Source of the DNA: Acanthornis magna
Taxonomy: Eukaryota > Chordata > Aves > Passeriformes > Acanthizidae
Direction: 5' to 3'
Length of the DNA stretch: 64,000 nt
NCBI GenBank assembly: GCA_036785705.1
Contig: JAWUZG010000332.1
Coordinates: 4,960,001-5,024,000 of the forward strand
The position numbers and the translations under genes were made by a program. This document shows positions 1 to 10,973 of this stretch, piece by piece (position 1 is the first letter of the stretch; each line of letters opens with the position of its first letter). The notes under the pieces are model-generated. The model made no database searches. It worked only from the letters and a program-made list of their open reading frames with translations, and was not told the DNA's origin.

Positions 1-216
1 CCATCCCTGCCCCGGGAGCTGCCAGAAGCATCCCGGGGATCCCTCCAGCCCCCGCCCTGGCGGGGATGGTGCTGAATCGGCTGCACATCGAGTCCATGGC
101 TCAGAGCAGCTCAGGAGGAGCCAAAAAACATCTCCTTGGATCGCCTTGGATCTGCTCTGCTCCTGCTTCCCCATCCCTCTGCTCCTCTTCCAGTGCATCC
201 CAGCACTGCTTGGTGC

Positions 217-271
217 CCCATTCCCATTCCCATTCCCATTCCCATTCCCATCCCATTCCCATTCCCCTTCC
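217..271. repeat. (TTCCCA)n hexamer microsatellite
   Basis: About nine imperfect copies of CCCATT / TTCCCA lie in a row. Because the unit is six bases, every frame stays open across it, which creates the His-Ser and Pro-Ile runs in overlapping open frames. This is a simple repeat, not coding sequence. Confidence 0.9.
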
Positions 272-1198
272 AGTGGAAGTCCCTGAACAGGCTGGGACTG
301 GAGGACTGTGTGAGGCTGAAGGCACCTTGCCAGTAGCCAGAAGAGGCCCTGGCTCGCAGCCCCCGGCCAATTCGCAGCTTTTAATGCCTCTTATCAGCAG
401 CCTGTGCTGCTCCTGCCGGGATGGCCCCGCCTGCACGGACCCGCAGGCACCAGCCACGCGTGAGGGCTCAGAGGCAGGGATGGATGGGAATGGCATCCTG
501 GATCCTCATGCACCGGAAGGCACCTGGAGCCAAAGGCAGAGGATGGATGCAGACACGGCTGCATCCCCCAGCAGAGAGGGCACAAATATTTCACCTCATC
601 TCCCTCCCTGTGGGAGCAAGAGGTCTGCAGGGCTGGAGGACTCCGGGGAGGGGAATGGGCCGGCTGTGGCACTCACAGGAATCCCTCGGCCCCGACTGGT
701 GGCAGCTCCTCATGGAGATGGGATCTGCTGCGCTCCCCTGGCTCTGGAGGGAGGGGTGCCCAGGGGACACAGCTGGCAGCTCTCTGCAGCCCAGCATGGA
801 GAAAATGGGAGCGGGAATTGCGGGAGGGACCCTCGGTGCCACAGCAGCCCCTCTTTGGGGGTGAGGGGGTTGTCCTGACCCCTCGGCTGGGACAAGCACG
901 GGGTTTGTGCCCCTGGTCCCCCGGAGCTCAGCTCTGGGCAGGAGCCACTCTCTGTACCCTGAGTGCCCAACTCTGCCCTCTCTCCTGCTGCCGGCTGAGC
1001 ATCCTCATCCCTGCCCAGCCCGAGCTGCCTTCCCCGGCACCCACAGCCCAGAGAAGCCCATTCCAGAGGCTGCTGGGGCTCCAGGTCACATCCACATGGG
1101 ATGGGAGCCCTCCTCAGCGGGACCCCTGTGGCTGCGGGTCCTGCGCTGCATCCGCTGCCGTGATGGATGTGACAGGCGCGGGGGTTGCCAGGAGATAA

Positions 1199-1232
1199 CA
1201 TCCTCCTCCTCCTCCTCCTCCTGCTCCTCCTC
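1199..1232. repeat. (TCC)n trinucleotide run
   Basis: About eleven TCC/TGC triplets in a row, followed by a short CpG-rich patch. It gives poly-Ser, poly-Pro or poly-Glu runs in the shadow frames. Confidence 0.85.
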
Positions 1233-1584
1233 GGGCGCTGCAGCCAACGCGGCTCGGCGCTGGTGAGGTAATGCAGCTCCGGCACTGCCCGCCTGCCCGT
1301 CCTCTCCCTGCCAGCATCCAGGGAAAAGGGAAAAAAGGGGGAAAAAAGCCTTTGCAGCCATCCTCGTGGCTATCCTCACTCTGCCTCCCCCCGCTTCGGG
1401 CACAGCCAGGGAGGGGTTGCAGAAACCAGCACCCAAAAGTGCCCCCCTGCCCTTCCCGGGGCATCCCCGACCCCCTGCTCAGGTTTTGCCTCCAGGATGG
1501 AAAGATCCAAGGAGGTTTTCATGGATCCGGGAGGGAGAGGCAGAGGCAGATGGCCCCTCACGCACACAGAGGCTCATGGAATAA

Positions 1585-2048
1585 ATATCTGGCTACAAAT
1601 TATCTGCTGATCTAATAAAAAAGATATTACCTAGCTCTCCAAACCTGGTTTCAAATTATTCCTCCAGCTCAGCTCAGTAGCCTACTGGGAGATCACTGGC
1701 AGGTTAATTTGCTATTGAACGGATCCCAACTGGAATTAGGCTCCAGCCTGGCTCTGCTTTCACTTGACACTTAATGAAAGTCGCTGTTATTCACTCCTGC
1801 CTCCGAACTTTATGCACTGCACCACGTTTCACAGGTGGGAAAGAGCTGACCGGGAGATTTTCCCTTGGATCCAACACTTGCATGGCCCAAAAGGTGCTGA
1901 GGTAGAAAATAAACTGCCATTTGTGTGCTTTTCCACGAGAACTTGGTGTGTTCCTACCAGAAGTGGCCTTTATCTGGGGACTGTCATTTTGATTATTTTC
2001 TATCTGAGCAGTGCCCCAGAGGTGTGCATAGCAAATGAAAACAGATAA
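1585..2048. promoter_or_regulatory. AT-richer repeat-free block, candidate conserved noncoding element
   Basis: This block stands out as AT-richer than its GC-rich flanks and has no interspersed repeat. It contains many homeodomain-core words (TAAT, AATTA) and two abutting CACTTGA/CACTTAA heptamers at 1761-1774 that fit the NKX2-class consensus. Seen: composition and motifs. Inferred: possible enhancer or conserved element. A 94-codon open frame crosses it but looks like no known protein. Conservation cannot be judged from one sequence. Confidence 0.3.
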
Positions 2049-4853
2049 AGAGCCTGAACGAGGCCCAGCTCTGCCAGAGGCCCCAGCAGGGCTGAGGGGG
2101 AGCTTGGCGGGGGGGACACCTTAAAGCCACCATCCTGCTCAGGACAGGGGAGGGGTCACAGAGCAGCTCTGTGGCACTGGAGAGGAGGGATGGATCCCAA
2201 TCCCAGCCCTCCCCACACCCCTGGGGTGATGTGCAGCCGGTGACAGGACTGGGGTGAGCTCTGTCCCTGTGGGATTGGAATAACCTCATCCCTGGGCATG
2301 GATTCCTGCATGGACAGACCCTGTTGGCCTATCCTGGGCTCTCCCACCATGGCTCCTGCCCAGAGATCCCCAGGAGCAGCTCTCTGCAGGGCTGATGGAG
2401 CCTCCCATGGGACCACAGTGCCGAATCAGGGTCTGTAACACCACAGACACAACAGAAAATCTGATCTCTGCAGCTTATCTGCCCAAGCTCTGCAGGTTTT
2501 ACCTGTGCCATCGCCCCTTCCTCACCCCACTGCTCTCCTCACTCAGCCCCATTATCCCACCATGTTCTCCCTGCTCCATCCCCTCACCCCAGACACATCC
2601 CCTCATCCCTCCATGACCTGGAGCCATGGTCCAGGAGCTTCCCCTGCTGCCCAGGCATGGTTTGGTCAGGGTTCAGCCCCCTCCCTGCCCCTGAAAACCC
2701 ATCATGGACAGCAGGAAGAGCTGAGTCAGCAGCCCTGGCATTCCCTTCCCCCCTGACACCCCAACTCCTGTGAGCAATTCCCGTCTCCCTCTGTTTCCAC
2801 CCCTCAGGCTCTCGGAGACAGCGATCCGGCTCCTGCCTGCGTGATTGATCAGCAAAGCTGGACAGATTGAGTTCATTTAATCTGCCTCCCAAATCCCATC
2901 CTTCAGCCCCTTCAGCATCTCCTCATGTGTCTCTCTCGTGGCCGTATCTCCTCGGGACAGCAGTGCCTCCAGCTGTGCCCAGGATCCTGCAGGAATGCTG
3001 CTGCCAGCACGATCCCAGCGTGCCTGACATGGCTGCACTGGGGCACCCCAACCTGAGCTGGGGCTGTTTGGGTCCCTGAGGGTGCTTGGGGACATCCTCT
3101 GCTGTCCCCTCTCTGCCAACTCCAAAGCCCATGGGATGTGATGGGTGGTGCCCAATGCCCTTATCAGATCCCTCTTATCTCCCGTGCCAGGACTGGCATT
3201 AAAGGAAATGACTGCCAGAGCACCAGGGCAGGAAGAGGAGGTGTGGGACACTGGAATCACTCCTCTCTCCGTGCTGCTGCTGCAGCATCTCACTGTCAGC
3301 TGAGCTCCAGGCACGGGAGAGCTTCTCCTGGGCAACCCCAGGGCTCTGCCCAGGATTCGCTCCTGCAGGGCTTTCTCCCTGCCAAACCAGGGCCAAAATC
3401 CCTGCTCTGGGCTAACCCAGGGATGGTTCTTGTATTTGTGGGGGAAAATGATGCAAAATGGTGTGAATCCTCATGGAGATGAGGATGTGGGACTGATCCC
3501 GCCAGCCTTCTCTGATCCTGCAGAGCCCAAGGTCCAAGAGTGAGACCTGTCCTGCTCCAAACATTGTCCAGATGCTGTGGAATTCAGCATTCCCATCCCA
3601 GAACCATACAGTTGCTGTTCCCATCTCTGTATTGAGTGAGGACCTTCCACTGTCTCCTCTGACTGTTTGGATCCCCCAGTGTATTCCCAAGCCCAGAATC
3701 CCTGCGCAGCTCCACTGGAAGCAGCAACACCGGGATCTGTGCTCCCTGTGGCAGCTCCATGGGGAAAAAGGAGGAAGAGCCTTCTCCCCCATTCCCTGGG
3801 CAGTGTGGAGATACCGCAGGAATTCCAGGGTAAGTCCTGGAGCAAAGCCACCTGCAGAGCCCACAGAGGCTGGGGGAGCTGTGCTGGTCCCCTCTGTCCC
3901 CACAGACCCCTGGGATGCTGCCACAATGCTTTATTGTCCTGAGGTCTCCCTGGCTGTGGCCTCCATGGTTGGGTTGCAGATGGAGCTGTGCAGTTCTGGC
4001 TGCTGGGATTGCTGTCCTTCCCTGCAGGCTCCTGGACTTCCTTTTCCCAAACCCTCGGGTAATTTCCTGCTCCTCTGTAACTTAAACAACTCCACTGTGG
4101 GGCTCTGCTTTATTCCAGAAGCCTGGTCCCACCCCGAGCCCTCTGCCTGCCCCAGCCCTGCTCAGCTGCTCAGGTTCTCCTGCCTTTCCTCAAGATTCAA
4201 ATCTGAGAATCGGACAAGACTTCCTTTGTTTTCTTATTGTCCATAGAAACTCTTTCTTTCCTCTTTCCTTTCTTTTTTTTCCTCTTGGTTAAAGGCAGAT
4301 TTTAGAAGGCTCTGCAGTGCTTCAGCCATTTGAGAGTCATCATTAATTTAATCTTCTTCCTAATTTATTAATGGCTCCTACTTTCTCGCCAGTATTTGAG
4401 ACTCCCCTGGTATATTTGTAAAACCCATCTGATTCCCCTTCCCCTCTTTGGCAGCATGAGTTCATCTGCCTTCCCTCCCCCTCTCCATCATGTTGCAGTG
4501 AGTCACTGTCCCCCCCCGTCTCCAGGACATCACGTCCCATCCCATCACGTCCCAGCCCATCACAGCTCCCAGCAGTTTTGCTGGCTGCTCTTTGCCTGCT
4601 CCTCGTTAGGTGACTTGCTGGAAGCTGCCCTGTTGCTGAGGGAATATGTCAGGCTCTCCTCATGCCACCCCAAAAATGTCACCCTTTCCTGCTCGGGGCT
4701 GGGGGCACAGAGAGGGGACACAATGCAGGGTCCAGACCTTGGTGATTTATTAACTACACCCATATTCCAGCCCTGCCTGAGTGGGTAAAGCAGCACCAGA
4801 TTAGAGAAGAAACGAGCTCAGGTGTGCTCAGGTGGGCAAGGAGGCCACAGGCA
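2049..4853. other. Unique noncoding DNA
   Basis: No repeat family, exon or RNA gene recognised. Minor features are a paired GATA-type site at 3161-3180 and a pyrimidine-rich run at about 4246-4286. Overlapping open frames of up to 224 codons (for example 3572-4246) have no domain and no supporting structure. Confidence 0.55.
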
Positions 4854-5409
4854 CCTGGGCTGGATCAAAAATAGGGCAGTGCCCGTCCCCTGTGCTGGCA
4901 CTGCTGAGGGACCTCGAGGGCTGTGTCCAGTTCTGGGCCCTCCTGGCCAGAGAGACCTTGAGGGGCTGGGACATGTCCAGGGAAGGGAACGGAGCTGGGA
5001 AGGAGCTGAGCCCCAGGAGCGGCTGAGGGAGCTGGGAAAGGGCTCAGCCTGGAGAAAAGGAGGCTCAGGGGGATCTTGTGGCTCTGCACAGCTCCTGACA
5101 GGAGGGGACAGCCAGGGGGGTCAGGCTGTGCTCCAGGGAACAGGGACAGGAGGAGAGGGAATGGCCTCAGGCTGGGCCAGGGGAGGCTCAGGTTGGACAT
5201 CAGCAGGAATTTCTCCATGGAAAGGGTGCTCAGGCCTTGGCAGGGCTGCCCAGGGAGGTTTGGAGTGCCCATCCCTGGAGGTGTCCAAGGAAGGGCTGGA
5301 GGTGGCACTCAGTGCTCTGGGCTGGGGACAAGGTGGGGATCAGGCACAGCTTGGACTCGATGGTCTGGGAGGGCTTTTCCAACCTCGGTGATCCTGGGAT
5401 TCTGTGAAA
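4854..5409 (+). mobile_element. CR1 LINE, 3' end, type 2, sense
   Basis: A 5'-truncated CR1 retrotransposon of about 555 bp containing the far 3' end of ORF2 and the 3' UTR. It begins at GGCTGGATCAAAAATAGGGC, runs through the CR1 landmarks for the promoter-distal region (GTCCAGTTCTGGGCCCTCCT, then GGAATTTCTCCATGGAAAGG), and ends in the octamer-like tail GGGATTCTGTGAA near 5400-5409. CR1 elements insert by target-primed reverse transcription and are usually cut short at the 5' end, as here. There is no coding capacity left. This is the longest of three copies of this subtype (others at 9366 and 13611, both on the minus strand). Family assignment is from recognition of the CR1 3' consensus. Confidence 0.92.
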
Positions 5410-5748
5410 TCTCTCCTGATCAGCCATGCCCTGGCAAACACAGCTCCCAGCTGAGGAATGGAGGACATGGATAAGCAAACAACACCCCCAGAGCAGGAGA
5501 GAAGCCCTGAGAACGACCTGCAACAGCAGAGATGTTCATTTAATCCATCCCTGCTTGATATTCCCTGCAGGGCACAAGATCCCAGACCCTGTAAATACTC
5601 CTGAAGTGCTCCAGGCCTGGCTAGAAGGGGATTCCAAAGCTTCCCATCACTTGGAATATGGGAATGGATGAGCCGGTGATGGCTAAGCTTGTAGGAACTG
5701 GGTCTGACAATGGGGAAAAGGATGGGTGGCATCTTCTGGGACAGTGGG
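5410..5748. other. Unique spacer between two CR1 tails
   Basis: About 340 bp of non-repetitive DNA separates the tail of the sense CR1 from the tail of the next, antisense CR1. Nothing else is recognised. Confidence 0.5.
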
Positions 5749-5867
5749 TCATGGGATCATGGGATTGTGGGATCGTGGGATCATGGGACCATGGGATCGT
5801 GGGATCATGGGACCATGGGATCATGGGACCATGGGATCATGGAATCATGGGATCATGGAATCATGGG
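5749..5867 (-). repeat. Expanded octamer array (ATCATGGG)n on a CR1 3' tail
   Basis: One partial and fourteen complete 8-bp units run from 5756 to 5867, variants being ATCATGGG, ACCATGGG, ATCGTGGG, ATTGTGGG and ATCATGGA. The array directly abuts the 3' end of the antisense CR1 at 5868. CR1 elements normally end in only a few copies of an octamer (minus-strand form close to ATTCCATG), so this is an expansion of the element's own tail. Eight bases give an eight-residue period in every frame, which explains the Ser-Trp-Asp-His-Gly repeats in shadow open frames. Confidence 0.93.
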
Positions 5868-5965
5868 ATGGGTTGGATTAAAGTTCATCTCATCCCACCC
5901 CTGCCACGGGCAGGGACACCTTCCACTATCGCACGTGGCTCCAACCTGGCCTTGGACACTTCCAG
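5868..5965 (-). mobile_element. CR1 LINE, type 1, short 3' fragment, antisense
   Basis: About 100 bp of the CR1 3' UTR in antisense, from GGGTTGGATTAAAG through GGGCAGGGACACCTTCCACT to CCTTGGACACTTCCAG. It is severely 5' truncated. Its tail is the expanded octamer array just upstream on the plus strand. Confidence 0.9.
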
Positions 5966-6682
5966 CTTCCCTGGCCTTCTGCTGAAAACCAACTTGGATC
6001 AGACTGGGAGGTGCCACTGCTGGGCACAGGGCCACCCCAGGTCCCAGGAGTGCCCCACGCTCCCAGTGTGCCCAGTGCCACCTGCGCTGCATCCCCCCCG
6101 CCCTGCTCAGCCCCAGCAGCCCCAGCTGCCCATGGCTGGGATCCAGCTGGTTCCTCCCTGGAGCTCATCCCACCTCCTCAGAGACCACAGTGAAGGAGAG
6201 GAGCTGCAATTTCGCAGGAAATGCTGAGGATGTGACTTTTCCCTTTTTTTTTTCTCCCTTCATTTGCAAATGAAACAGGCCCATCAAAGTCTGAGTGTTT
6301 TCTGGAGATGAAGTTTGGGAAGTGTTTCTTTTGGATTAATCCAAATGTTCCGTGTCAACAAAGCCCGAATACGTCACCGCAATTTGGACTGTTTCAAACA
6401 GAAGTACAAGGAACATTTCGATTGCGTTTTGTTCCTAAATGTCATTTGGAACAGAGAGAGAAATTCCTCAGCCTGCAAATGTTGAAACAGACATTTTGAT
6501 AGCACAAGGGTACTTAATCCTATTAAAATAAAATAAGATAGGAATAGACATATTTTAGTATTTTTTTCTTTTGATTTGGGCAAAATCACCACAAAAGATA
6601 AAATTCTAAATGGTTAAAGACGGGATGTGTGCTCCGAGGAATGCTCTGCGCTGGAGGCATTTGGGGCTGTGGCAGTGACTGG
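5966..6682. other. Unique DNA with an AT-rich block
   Basis: The first 270 bp are GC-rich. From about 6240 to 6620 the composition changes to AT-rich, with inverted copies of GGAACATTT/AAATGTTCC and a T-rich run at about 6556-6570. No repeat family or exon is recognised. The AT-rich part is a weak conserved-element candidate. Confidence 0.4.
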
Positions 6683-6827
6683 GTCATGGAATCATGGAAT
6701 GGTTTGGGTGGGAAAGGACTTTAAGGATCAAATCCACAGGCAGGGACACTTTCCACTATCCCAGGCTGCTCCAGCCTGGCCTTGGACACTTCCAGAGATC
6801 CAGGGGCAGCCACAGCTTCTCTGGGCG
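6683..6827 (-). mobile_element. CR1 LINE, type 1, 3' fragment, antisense
   Basis: About 145 bp of CR1 3' UTR in antisense. Two octamer tail units (GTCATGGA, ATCATGGA) are followed by GGTTTGGGTGGGAAAGGACT, GGCAGGGACACTTTCCACTA and CAGCCACAGCTTCTCTGGGC. It breaks off at the usual short 5' truncation. A small deletion removes the TGCCATGG segment normally seen before the GGCAGGGACA landmark. Confidence 0.9.
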
Positions 6828-9365
6828 TCATATTCCATGTCTCACCTGGGTCAGGAGAAGGGAAGGAGCTCTGGAGCTGCACTACTCATCCTGCAGGGTC
6901 CAGCCCAGCCTGGCTGTCCTGGATGCACCCACAGCATCATCCCATGGCTGACCACATGCTGAGAAATCTCCGGAATCATCTACTCCCCAAAACATTCCAG
7001 CTTTTTGGGACAGGCCATGAAATGCTGATCTGTTGAGGAAGAAATGAGCTCGGAGCACCCTGGATCTGGCAGCTTTTCACCAGGGCTGCAGCCTAATTCC
7101 TTCATTTCCAAGCTGGGCTGCTGCTGGAAACCCTGGAAGCTCCAAGTCTTGCTCCAAAGCTGCCTCCCCAAGGACAGCTCCAGCATCGTGGGACTGATGA
7201 ACTCCTGGGTCACTTCATTCCAGAGCACAATCAGGTTAGGAGAGAAAAATATTATCAGGAACCGGAGCTGTCACAGCGAAATTGCATTTGCCCATTGCCA
7301 GAAATGAGAAAAACGGAGCCTGGCTGGCAGCAGCCGGGGCTCCTTTTCCCTGGGATTTGCTCAGGGTGGTGTCAGATCTCTCCCTATATTCCTAAGCTGT
7401 GAATTTCCACGTGTGACAGCTCCTCACAACTGCAGTGCCTGTCCCCACACCAAGGTTTGGGCGACCAGGTCTTGTCTTCAACCCTCACAAGCTCTCCTGC
7501 CCCTCTAAAATTCCCTATTTCCCATGTTTCTACCTCGAGGCTCCCCAGGTTTTCAATCTGTTGACCAAGACATTGCTTAAAATATCTCTTTTTCCCCCTC
7601 AAAATTGCACAGTTTTCAGCCAACGTGTTGTGACTGCACTGATGAGGTTTTTCATGGAAATTGCTGGCAGCTGGAAAATGCAGCCCCTGCCTAAGGGCTG
7701 TGTCCCTGCTCCCTGCATCCCCTGGTGATGGATCCATCCAGGATCCGGGGTGGGATCCCACGGGAGATCCTGGAATTCCATTCCTAGCCGTCAATGCACT
7801 CACAAATCTGCCTGTGAAGCTGAGGGGACACCATTCCCATTCCCACAGCATCCCCTGGGGATGGGATGAGCGCAGCACTGGGGGGCACACACAGCGTGGA
7901 GTGGGACCAGGACTGGCGTGTCGGGGTGTTCATTCCATTTTTTCCAGCTGGAGAAAAGCAGGAATCAGGGTTCCTTCCCAGCTTTTCCCCGTTCTCAGGG
8001 CACATCCCTCCATTCCAGCTGCAGAGCTGCTGCTCCAGGCACAACGAGGTCCCTGGGAATTCTTTATCCGCTGAACGACTTCCCTGCTTCTTCTCACCTA
8101 CTTGGGATACGCTGCAGGCGATGAAGCTGAGATTGTTTGGGATTGGCTCCCCGGCCAGGCTTCGAGGATCTCAACTCTCATTTCTGGATGCTGGGATAAC
8201 AGCAGGAATGTGAAGAGATGGCTGAAGGGTCAGAGAAAAGTGCTGCACCTGCAGCAGCAGCTGGGTCACCCCATGGAGAGCAGGAATGGGGTGCCAGGGA
8301 AGGGGCAGGAGGGGGCAGGGGTGTGGTTTGTCCTTGGCACCCCAGGATATATCCCTCAATCCACACCCGTTCCCAAGGTGTCCCTGGGGTGAACAGGGAT
8401 GGCATTGCTGAGCTGGGAGCTGGAATCTCCTGAGGAAAACAGGGTGAGGTTCAGCAGGGTCCTGGAGCTCCTTTTCCAGCTGATGTGCATGCTCCACATC
8501 CAACTGTTCCCCAGGCTGCCCGGAAAACTCTTCTGTCCCCTGAGCAGGGCCCAGGCTGCCCCCGTGGGTTTGTTTGGACGAGGCTGATGGCACTTTGGGG
8601 TCACTGGAGCGGCAGGGGGGCTGCGTGTCCAGCCTGAAACATGGAGTCAATGTCCTCCAGGGAAGGAGAGGCCCTGAGGGAGGAGGTGAAGGCCTCGGGC
8701 CTCTCTCAAGGATTCACCTTCTGCCCAGGGAAGGGGCTCTTCCCACAGCGCATCCCCTCCAGCCAAGGGCTGCGAGCACCGGGAATGCTCTCCTGACATT
8801 TCCCTCTCCATCCATCGCCCTGCCGTGTCACCGTGGGAAGCCTGATGGTCACTGTCACCAGCCTGCCCACGCCCAGGCCTCCTCCAGGAGCTGCCACCCC
8901 GAGCTCCCGGGCCATGGAGCTGCTGCGGCTCCGAGAGGAGCGATGGAGCGGAAGCAGGAGCAGCTGGCGCCGGAGCCGGGCCGTGCCACATCCGTGCGTG
9001 TCCTGCCACCCCCGATGGATCCGCAGAGCTGTCACCTCGCATGGAGCGGGGACATGGCAGCCTCGGCAGGGCACGGCCTGGGCCGCTCCTGGGGGTGGGG
9101 ACAGGGGACATCTCTAAGGGACCGGCCCGGGGAAGGCAGTGGCAGGGGACATGTGGCCCTCACAGCTGTGCAGAGCCACTGGGGCTTTGTCACCCGTAGC
9201 CACCACCCACGCTGAGACTGGGCCACCTCTCACAGGTGGTTTGGAGCAGAGCCGAGTGACAGGGATGAGGTGACATGTTGTGATAGGTGTCCCTTCCGCC
9301 CAGCTCAGGGCCGAAGCGCTGGCAGCAGGCAGGGAAGACAGCAGGGATACAGCATTGCCTCAGCT
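6828..9365. other. Unique noncoding DNA
   Basis: No interspersed repeat, exon or RNA gene recognised over about 2.5 kb. Open frames of up to 213 codons (8574-9215) overlap others in several frames on both strands and have no recognisable domain. Confidence 0.55.
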
Positions 9366-9576
9366 CATTCCCAGAATCCCAGAGCCACTGAGGCTGGAAA
9401 AGACCTCTGAGATCATCAAATCCAAGCTGTGCCCCATCCCCACCTTGTCCCCAGCCCAGAGCACTGAGTGCCACCTCCAGCCCTTCCTTGGACACCTCCA
9501 GGGATGGGCACTCCAAACCTCCCTGGGCAGCCCTGCCAAGGCCTGAGCACCCTTTCCATGGAGAAATTCCTGCTGA
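9366..9576 (-). mobile_element. CR1 LINE, type 2, 3' fragment, antisense
   Basis: About 210 bp of CR1 3' UTR in antisense, starting with the type 2 tail CCCAGAATCCCAGAGCCACT, then AGGCTGGAAAAGACCTCTGA, and ending at GGAGAAATTCCTGCTGA, where it is 5' truncated. By eye it is almost identical to the corresponding part of the copy at 4854-5409. No coding capacity. Confidence 0.92.
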
Positions 9577-9959
9577 ATTTGTGCAAACCTGGAGCATGGG
9601 GTGCACATCTCTGTGGTCACAGGGCTGGAGATCTTTGGGGGTCCCAGACCCCTCCCAGTGTCACACAATTGTTCCATACTCATTGCTGGCAATTCTCCTC
9701 CTCTCCGTAGCAGATTATTCCAGGATTTATCCAACCTGTTTTCCTTTGTGCCACATCTCATGAGCTCAGAGGATTCTCCTCCATCCCCTCCCTGGAGCAA
9801 TCCTGGTGGGCAGGGAAGCCAAATCCTTCCAAAGGTGGGAAGGAGGACAATATGGGAGAGCCTTGGAGGGAGCAGGAGTGGCAAGACTGGTCCTGGAGCT
9901 GAGGGATTTCTCTCCCCAGGAGCTCCTGGAGCTCAGCTCACCATTCCTTTTTCCCTCTG
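9577..9959. other. Unique noncoding DNA
   Basis: Nothing recognised between the CR1 fragment and the decayed reverse-transcriptase remnant. Confidence 0.45.
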
Positions 9960-10640
9960 ATCCAAACTGAGTTTATGGCCCTTCCCTGAGTGACTCCCCA
10001 GCAACTCCTCGTGCTCTTCGTTTGCTGGAGCTGCTCTGGAGCTCCTGGATCAGTTCCTGAGTCCCTGACCCCACATTTGAGCTACTGAATTCCCTTCCAG
10101 GTCTCTTCCTGCAGTCTTTGAGGTCACCCAATCTCCTCTGTTTGATATTCCACTGCTGCCAGCACCGGCTTCTCCTTTGAATCCCCGGCAGGTTTTATCA
10201 GCAGCTTCCTACCTTTTGTGCAAAGATCATTAGTGGGAATATTAAGGAAAATCAGAGCCCAAATGGATCTTTGAGGAACTCCATTAGCAGCCTGCCTGCA
10301 GCTCCGAGCTTGCTGGTTTAACTCTATCCATCGCCACCTCCCCTCCGGCCATTTCCCAGCTTTCCCAGGCTCCTTTCTCCATTAATCCCCATCCTCACCA
10401 GTTTAATTAATAATTTCTCCTGTGCCTTACATCAAATGCTTGACTGAGGTTCAGGGAGATGAGATCTCCTGGAATTCTTTTGTCTGGGAAAGCAGATTCT
10501 TTCCTAAAAAAAAGCCAACCTGCCATGGAGTGCCTTTGGTAAATCCACGTGGGATTTAATCCCTTTTTCTATTTATTTCAGAACTTTTAATTACAATTTC
10601 CTTTAAAGTCTGTTCTAAAGCCTGGCCTCTTGCTCAGGTC
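9960..10640 (-). pseudogene. Decayed CR1-clade LINE ORF2 remnant (reverse transcriptase), antisense
   Basis: An old, broken piece of a CR1-like LINE reverse transcriptase read on the minus strand. Three palm-domain blocks keep their normal order. Near 10469-10420 the minus strand reads GDLISLNLSQAFDVRH, resembling the motif A block (LDLSKAFD). Near 10250-10213 it reads LIFLNIPTNDLCTKG, resembling LLFNIFINDL, which follows the PQGS block. Near 10200-10177 it reads LLIKPAGD, where an intact enzyme has FADD, so the catalytic Asp pair is spoiled. The blocks sit in different frames with stops between them. Spacing of about 70 codons from the first block to the second fits the family. Boundaries are approximate; no activity is possible. 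Confidence 0.72.
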
Positions 10641-10829
10641 AGAGCAGATGGATCTTTTCTCCAGATCCTGGTTTTTCCTTGTTTCTGGTCAGTCAGTTCT
10701 TCATCCCAGGGAAAAATTCCTCTGGGCACATGGTGCAGAAGAAGAGAATTATTGGGAATCCAGCCTGGGCAAGGTTGGACAGCTTGGAGAAGCCTCCAGA
10801 TGGGACCCACCTTGGTGGAATGGGGAAAA

Positions 10830-10942
10830 TCAAAATAGAAGTTATATGATGGGATAAGAACATACAGTTTAAAAATTGAAAATAAAGTAAAATACAGTCA
10901 TAAGGGTAATAATAATAGTAAATAATCACACTACATTATAAT

Positions 10943-10973
<31 letters not shown>

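Larger units (their letters stand above)
1..1584. other. Unique GC-rich noncoding DNA
   Basis: No interspersed repeat or credible exon is visible. Open frames up to 270 codons occur on both strands, but they overlap each other in several frames, are rich in Pro, Ser, Gly and Arg and carry no recognisable domain. The stretch includes a hexamer microsatellite near 217-271 and a TCC run near 1199-1232. Confidence 0.6.

Noticed and set aside
66..878. 270-codon open frame, plus strand
   Set aside because: Contains the hexamer microsatellite and overlaps several other open frames. No domain.
1764..2048. 94-codon open frame with a hydrophobic C-terminal segment
   Set aside because: No homology recognised, no splice context, and it lies in an AT-richer block better explained as noncoding.
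5658..6227. Peptide repeat of Ser-Trp-Asp-His-Gly type suggesting a repeat protein
   Set aside because: It is translation of the octamer array of a CR1 tail. The repeat is open in three frames.
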